From positions 1-64,000 of the forward strand of contig JAIUPL010000029.1 of assembly GCA_020160935.1 (NCBI GenBank): 64,000 nucleotides of DNA, given 5' to 3'. Positions 61,106 to 64,000 of this stretch are shown here, piece after piece. This DNA comes from Bacteroidota bacterium. Lineage in GTDB: Bacteria > Bacteroidota > Bacteroidia > Chitinophagales > Saprospiraceae. The translations under genes were made by a program, and so were the position numbers. The notes beneath the pieces were generated by a model. That model ran no database searches. It worked only from the letters and a program-made list of their open reading frames with translations, and was not told the DNA's origin. Position 1 is the first letter of the stretch. The number at the start of each line of letters is the position of its first letter.

Positions 61106-63730
61106 ATGTTCCGAGCGCTTTTATTGTTGATTATCACCGGTTTATTTCACAACTCCGAGCTCCGAAGCCAAATTCTGGACAACTTTTCGGATGGTGATTT
61201 CAGCCAGAACCCGGCCTGGTCGGGCGATGCGAATGCTTTTATAGTGAATACATCGGGTGAATTACAACTGAATGCTCCTGCAGCAGGCACTTCGATGCTT
61301 TCTGTACAGGGAAACATCCCCGACAGTGCCATTTGGGATCTTGATTTCCGCATGGTATTCGCACCTTCCAGCCAGAATTATCTGCGTATTTATCTACTAT
61401 GTGATCAGGCCAATTTTGCCACTTGTAATGGATATTTTCTGGAAATGGGCGAAACCGGCAGCCAGGATGCCATCCGCATGTACAGGCAGGACGCGGGCGT
61501 CAAAACCTTGCTTGCTATCGGGCAGGCGGCTTTGGTTGCGAGCAACCCCAATCTGCATTTGAAAATGGTACGCAGCGTCAGCGGCCAGTGGACACTGGAA
61601 GCCGCTCAACCTTCCGGCGCCTTGCAACCGCAATTTACCTTTACAGATGCCACATATGGCGGTGGCCTGGATCGTTTTTTCGGTTTTCAATGTGTTTATA
61701 CGTCCAGTAACACCGGCAATTTTCATTTCGACAATATTTCCATCGTTCCGGATTTGCCAGACACAACTCCGCCACAGTTATCGAACGTATCAGTTATTAA
61801 TGCCAACCAGATTTTACTTGTTTTTAATGAAGACCTGAATCCTTCTACTGCCAATGACCCCAGCCATTACCAAATATCGGGTGGGGTAGGGCAGCCCTTT
61901 TCCGCTGTTTTACAAGGCGACAACAAAACGGTTGTACTAACGCTTTCCGCACCGCTTGCAACAGGTGCATATACCCTTACAGTAAGCGCCATAGAGGACC
62001 TGGCAGGAAATGAATCATCTGTACAATCGCGTGACTTTCAATACATTAATGTTGAACCTGCAGATGTATTTGACATTATTGTGAACGAAATCATGGCAGA
62101 CCCCTCACCAAGTTCGGGGCTTCCTGAGGTGGAATGGCTGGAAATATTGAATAGATCGTCAAAAATAATCGACCTGAGCACTTTGCGTATTTCAGATAAT
62201 GGTAGTGCTCCTCAGTCATTGCCGGCGACATTGCTGTATCCGGGTCGCTTTGCTGTGCTGACCCCGGTGTCAAGCGTAGCCACGATGTTGCCGGTTTCAT
62301 CCGATACCGTACTTGGGATTACGCTGAGTTCTACTGCTTTAAATAACGAAGGTGATGTGTTGACGCTGAGTACTGGCGCAGGACTTGTAGTCGATCGTGT
62401 ATCCTACACTTCCGAATGGCACACAGAGGACGGTAAAGACGAAGGCGGATGGAGTCTGGAACGAATCAACCCGGAACTCCCATGTCTGGGGCAGGATAAC
62501 TGGCGTTCGTGTCCTTCGTTACCCGGTGGTACTCCGGGCAAAAAAAATGCAGCGTATGACGACGCACCTGACACCAAACAGCCACACGCCTTGTTTGCCA
62601 TACCCGAAAGCAGCACCGAAATAATACTGACTTTCACGGAAGGTCTGGATTACACAACAGCCCTTCAACCTGAACGGTATCAATTAACGCCTGCACGTCA
62701 GATTGCTTCTATTCAGCCCGCTACAGAACGCTTGCAATTACGTCTGTTGCTAACCGAGCCCTTGCAAGCGGCTACCGTATACATCGTTTCCTTCCAGAAT
62801 ACATTGCTTGATTGTAAAGGGAATGCCCTGGTGACTACGGATACTATTTTGACAGGTTTGCCGGAAAAGCCTGATTTTCAAGACATTGTTATTAATGAAA
62901 TCCTGTTCAATCCGCCAACCGGCGGTTCACGGTATGTAGAGTTGCTGAATCGTAGCAATAAAATTTTTAGGTGGTCAGAATTTTTTGTAGCCAATTTCAA
63001 CAACACGGCAGACACCGAACCACTAACCACTATGCAACTGTCGCTCCCCGGAAAATACCATGTGTTTACTTCAGATCGCAATTTTGTACTGAACAATTAT
63101 CAAAATATCCATCCTCGCGATGTTATTCGGCAAAACCTGCCTTCACTGGCCGACGATGTAGACAATTTTACTCTGTATTGGGCAAAAAACGGGGAAACCA
63201 TTACCATCGATTCGCTCGACTATACAGATGACTGGCACAACGCCCTGTTTTCCAGCAGTGACAAGGATGGCGTAGCACTGGAACGCATAAGGGTGTCAGA
63301 ACCGACTAACCTTCGATCCAACTGGACCTCTGCTTCACCCTTGCTGACCGGCGCGCCAGGAACACCGACGTTGCCCAATTCCCAGCGACTGGGCAATGTT
63401 CCGGACAATGCAGATGACCTGCTCCAATTGATATCCGATCGAATTTCGCCGGACGATGACGGGTATGAGGATTTTGCTGAATTGCAATACCGGCTTCCGG
63501 AAGAAGGCTATGAGGCCAACTTTACCATCTTTGACGCGGGAGGAATGCCTGTCCGAAAAATTGTCAAATATCAGTTGATTGGCACGGAAGGTACTGTGCG
63601 TTGGGATGGAGAATCTGATGAAGGCACACGGGTTCGTCCCGGCATCTATATACTTTTTGTAGAGTTGTTCAATGCGAACGGGGAAGTAAAAAACTTCAAA
63701 CGGACGATTTCGGTAGTACGCCGATTTTAA
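61106..63730 (+). CDS. Secreted protein with lamin-tail domains and T9SS-like C-terminal domain
   Basis: An 874-residue protein (signal peptide 1-22, ending LRSQ). Residues 25-210 are a jelly-roll (LDNFSDGDF, FHFDNISIVPD). Ig-like domains with bacterial-surface character follow (about 215-310 and 480-590). Two lamin-tail-type domains open with DIIVNEIMADPSP (about 325) and DIVINEILFNPPTGGSRYVELLNRS (about 594). The last 95 residues (SPDDDGYEDFAELQYRL, FTIFDAGGMPVRKIV, RPGIYILFVELFN) look like the C-terminal Ig-like sorting domain of T9SS-type proteins. Lamin-tail domains are often found in secreted nucleases or adhesins; no active site is seen. Confidence 0.82.
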   Translation: MFRALLLLIITGLFHNSELRSQILDNFSDGDFSQNPAWSGDANAFIVNTSGELQLNAPAAGTSMLSVQGNIPDSAIWDLDFRMVFAPSSQNYLRIYLLCDQANFATCNGYFLEMGETGSQDAIRMYRQDAGVKTLLAIGQAALVASNPNLHLKMVRSVSGQWTLEAAQPSGALQPQFTFTDATYGGGLDRFFGFQCVYTSSNTGNFHFDNISIVPDLPDTTPPQLSNVSVINANQILLVFNEDLNPSTANDPSHYQISGGVGQPFSAVLQGDNKTVVLTLSAPLATGAYTLTVSAIEDLAGNESSVQSRDFQYINVEPADVFDIIVNEIMADPSPSSGLPEVEWLEILNRSSKIIDLSTLRISDNGSAPQSLPATLLYPGRFAVLTPVSSVATMLPVSSDTVLGITLSSTALNNEGDVLTLSTGAGLVVDRVSYTSEWHTEDGKDEGGWSLERINPELPCLGQDNWRSCPSLPGGTPGKKNAAYDDAPDTKQPHALFAIPESSTEIILTFTEGLDYTTALQPERYQLTPARQIASIQPATERLQLRLLLTEPLQAATVYIVSFQNTLLDCKGNALVTTDTILTGLPEKPDFQDIVINEILFNPPTGGSRYVELLNRSNKIFRWSEFFVANFNNTADTEPLTTMQLSLPGKYHVFTSDRNFVLNNYQNIHPRDVIRQNLPSLADDVDNFTLYWAKNGETITIDSLDYTDDWHNALFSSSDKDGVALERIRVSEPTNLRSNWTSASPLLTGAPGTPTLPNSQRLGNVPDNADDLLQLISDRISPDDDGYEDFAELQYRLPEEGYEANFTIFDAGGMPVRKIVKYQLIGTEGTVRWDGESDEGTRVRPGIYILFVELFNANGEVKNFKRTISVVRRF

Positions 63731-63760
63731 TTCTGTTCGTATGTTTCGGACTTCTAAAGT

Positions 63761-63785
63761 GTATGTTGCCTGAAAAACATACTTT
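63761..63785 (+). terminator. Possible weak terminator after the lamin-tail gene
   Basis: A 7-bp stem, GTATGTT (63761-63767) with AACATAC (63776-63782), followed by TTT then AAAATTT. It is close to the start of the next gene and could also be a leader hairpin. Confidence 0.35.
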
Positions 63786-63800
63786 AAAATTTAATCGACT

Positions 63801-64000
63801 ATGTTCCAACATCCTATTTTCCGCCTTTTTCTCCTCTTAACCATTCTTCCATACGGCTTGATTGCGCAAAACAGCGCGCCGCTCGAAAGCGAATTATTGT
63901 CATTCAAAGCCACTGGAACCGCCGAAAACAACCGGGCAGTTTTGCACGTCCAAATCTTTGAAGCCGGTGTAGGAGGGCCTATCCTTGGAGCGACCGTATT
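63801..64000 (+). CDS. Start of a secreted protein (cut by window edge)
   Basis: Translation from 63801 gives 66 codons running off the right edge. The start MFQHPIFRLFLLLTILPYGLIAQ is a clear signal peptide. The next part (LESELLSFKATGTAE, AVLHVQIFEAGVGGPILGATV) ends like a carboxypeptidase-regulatory type beta-sandwich, but too little is visible to assign a family. It begins 70 bases after the previous gene on the same strand. Confidence 0.65.
   Translation, partial: MFQHPIFRLFLLLTILPYGLIAQNSAPLESELLSFKATGTAENNRAVLHVQIFEAGVGGPILGATV

Noticed and set aside
1-64000. tRNA, rRNA, insertion sequences, prophage
   Set aside because: I saw no cloverleaf with a CCA end, no rRNA signature, and no transposase, integrase or phage structural protein in any frame. 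A covariance search could still find a small RNA I missed.

Overview
The window reads as a chromosomal segment of a Bacteroidota member, most likely class Saprospiria (Haliscomenobacter/Lewinella-like). The evidence is the many secreted proteins with type IX secretion (T9SS) C-terminal sorting domains, a very large SprB-like surface adhesin, DUF5683 and PorT-like outer-membrane proteins, promoters of the Bacteroidota type (-33 TTTG, -7 TAnnTTTG), weak ribosome-binding sites, and a guaA / lptE / secG neighbourhood. I see no rRNA, tRNA, transposase, phage gene or CRISPR array. The assignment comes from reading the sequence, not from a search.

Layout. 1-7.9 kb: cut-off PD40/amidohydrolase gene, DUF2007 protein, a helical-repeat unknown, a glucosaminidase, rhomboid protease, DUF5683 lipoprotein, beta-barrel protein and a T9SS cargo protein. 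8-14 kb (minus strand): MsbA-type ABC exporter, then a tight group dapF - unknown - NAPRTase-like protein - hemF. 14-19 kb: HtrA-type protease with an overlapping P-loop kinase, mscL, an amidohydrolase-fold protein lacking its usual metal ligands, and mtgA. 19-26 kb: MarR regulator, esterase and GH20 hexosaminidase in one unit, a BNR-repeat T9SS protein, and a second glucosaminidase. 26.5-30.8 kb: guaA, lptE, a TPR-like protein and secG on the minus strand, with divergent cysM. 30.9-37 kb: a 2040-residue adhesin with 18 repeats. 37-44 kb: NMNAT-like/Nudix protein, a DUF1080-PA14 protein with a cytochrome-c-tailed propeller protein, and an FG-GAP/ASPIC T9SS protein. 44-50 kb: membrane AraC regulator, GT2, TPR protein, gyrA. 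50-57 kb: beta-barrel protein, subtilase, secreted PLD-like protein, tRNA methyltransferase, galE. 57-61 kb: two coiled-coil proteins, a membrane-anchored TIR-like protein and an SH3 lipoprotein. 61-64 kb: a lamin-tail T9SS-type protein and the start of another secreted protein.

The most unusual feature is a class of intergenic elements. At five places (5745-5932, 26317-26449, 53041-53226, 56113-56260, 58258-58392) a G-rich arm of 7- or 10-bp tandem units is followed by an arm made of the complementary units, so a transcript can fold into a hairpin in several registers. They begin at, or a few bases after, the stop codon of a gene, with the G-rich arm first on that gene's coding strand. At two loci the element supplies the stop codon, and at one it supplies the stops of both convergent genes. 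The two 10-bp-unit elements share a conserved non-repeat core of about 55 bp, so they are copies of one interspersed family. A sixth locus (50981-51268) is a 74-bp-armed imperfect palindrome directly after a stop codon.

Genes that likely work together: dapF, mtgA and the two glucosaminidases act in cell-wall synthesis and turnover. LptE and the MsbA-type exporter serve lipopolysaccharide export. The MarR-esterase-GH20 unit looks like an inducible saccharide-degradation cassette. The T9SS cargo proteins (subtilase, BNR, FG-GAP, PLD, adhesin) form the secreted and surface layer.
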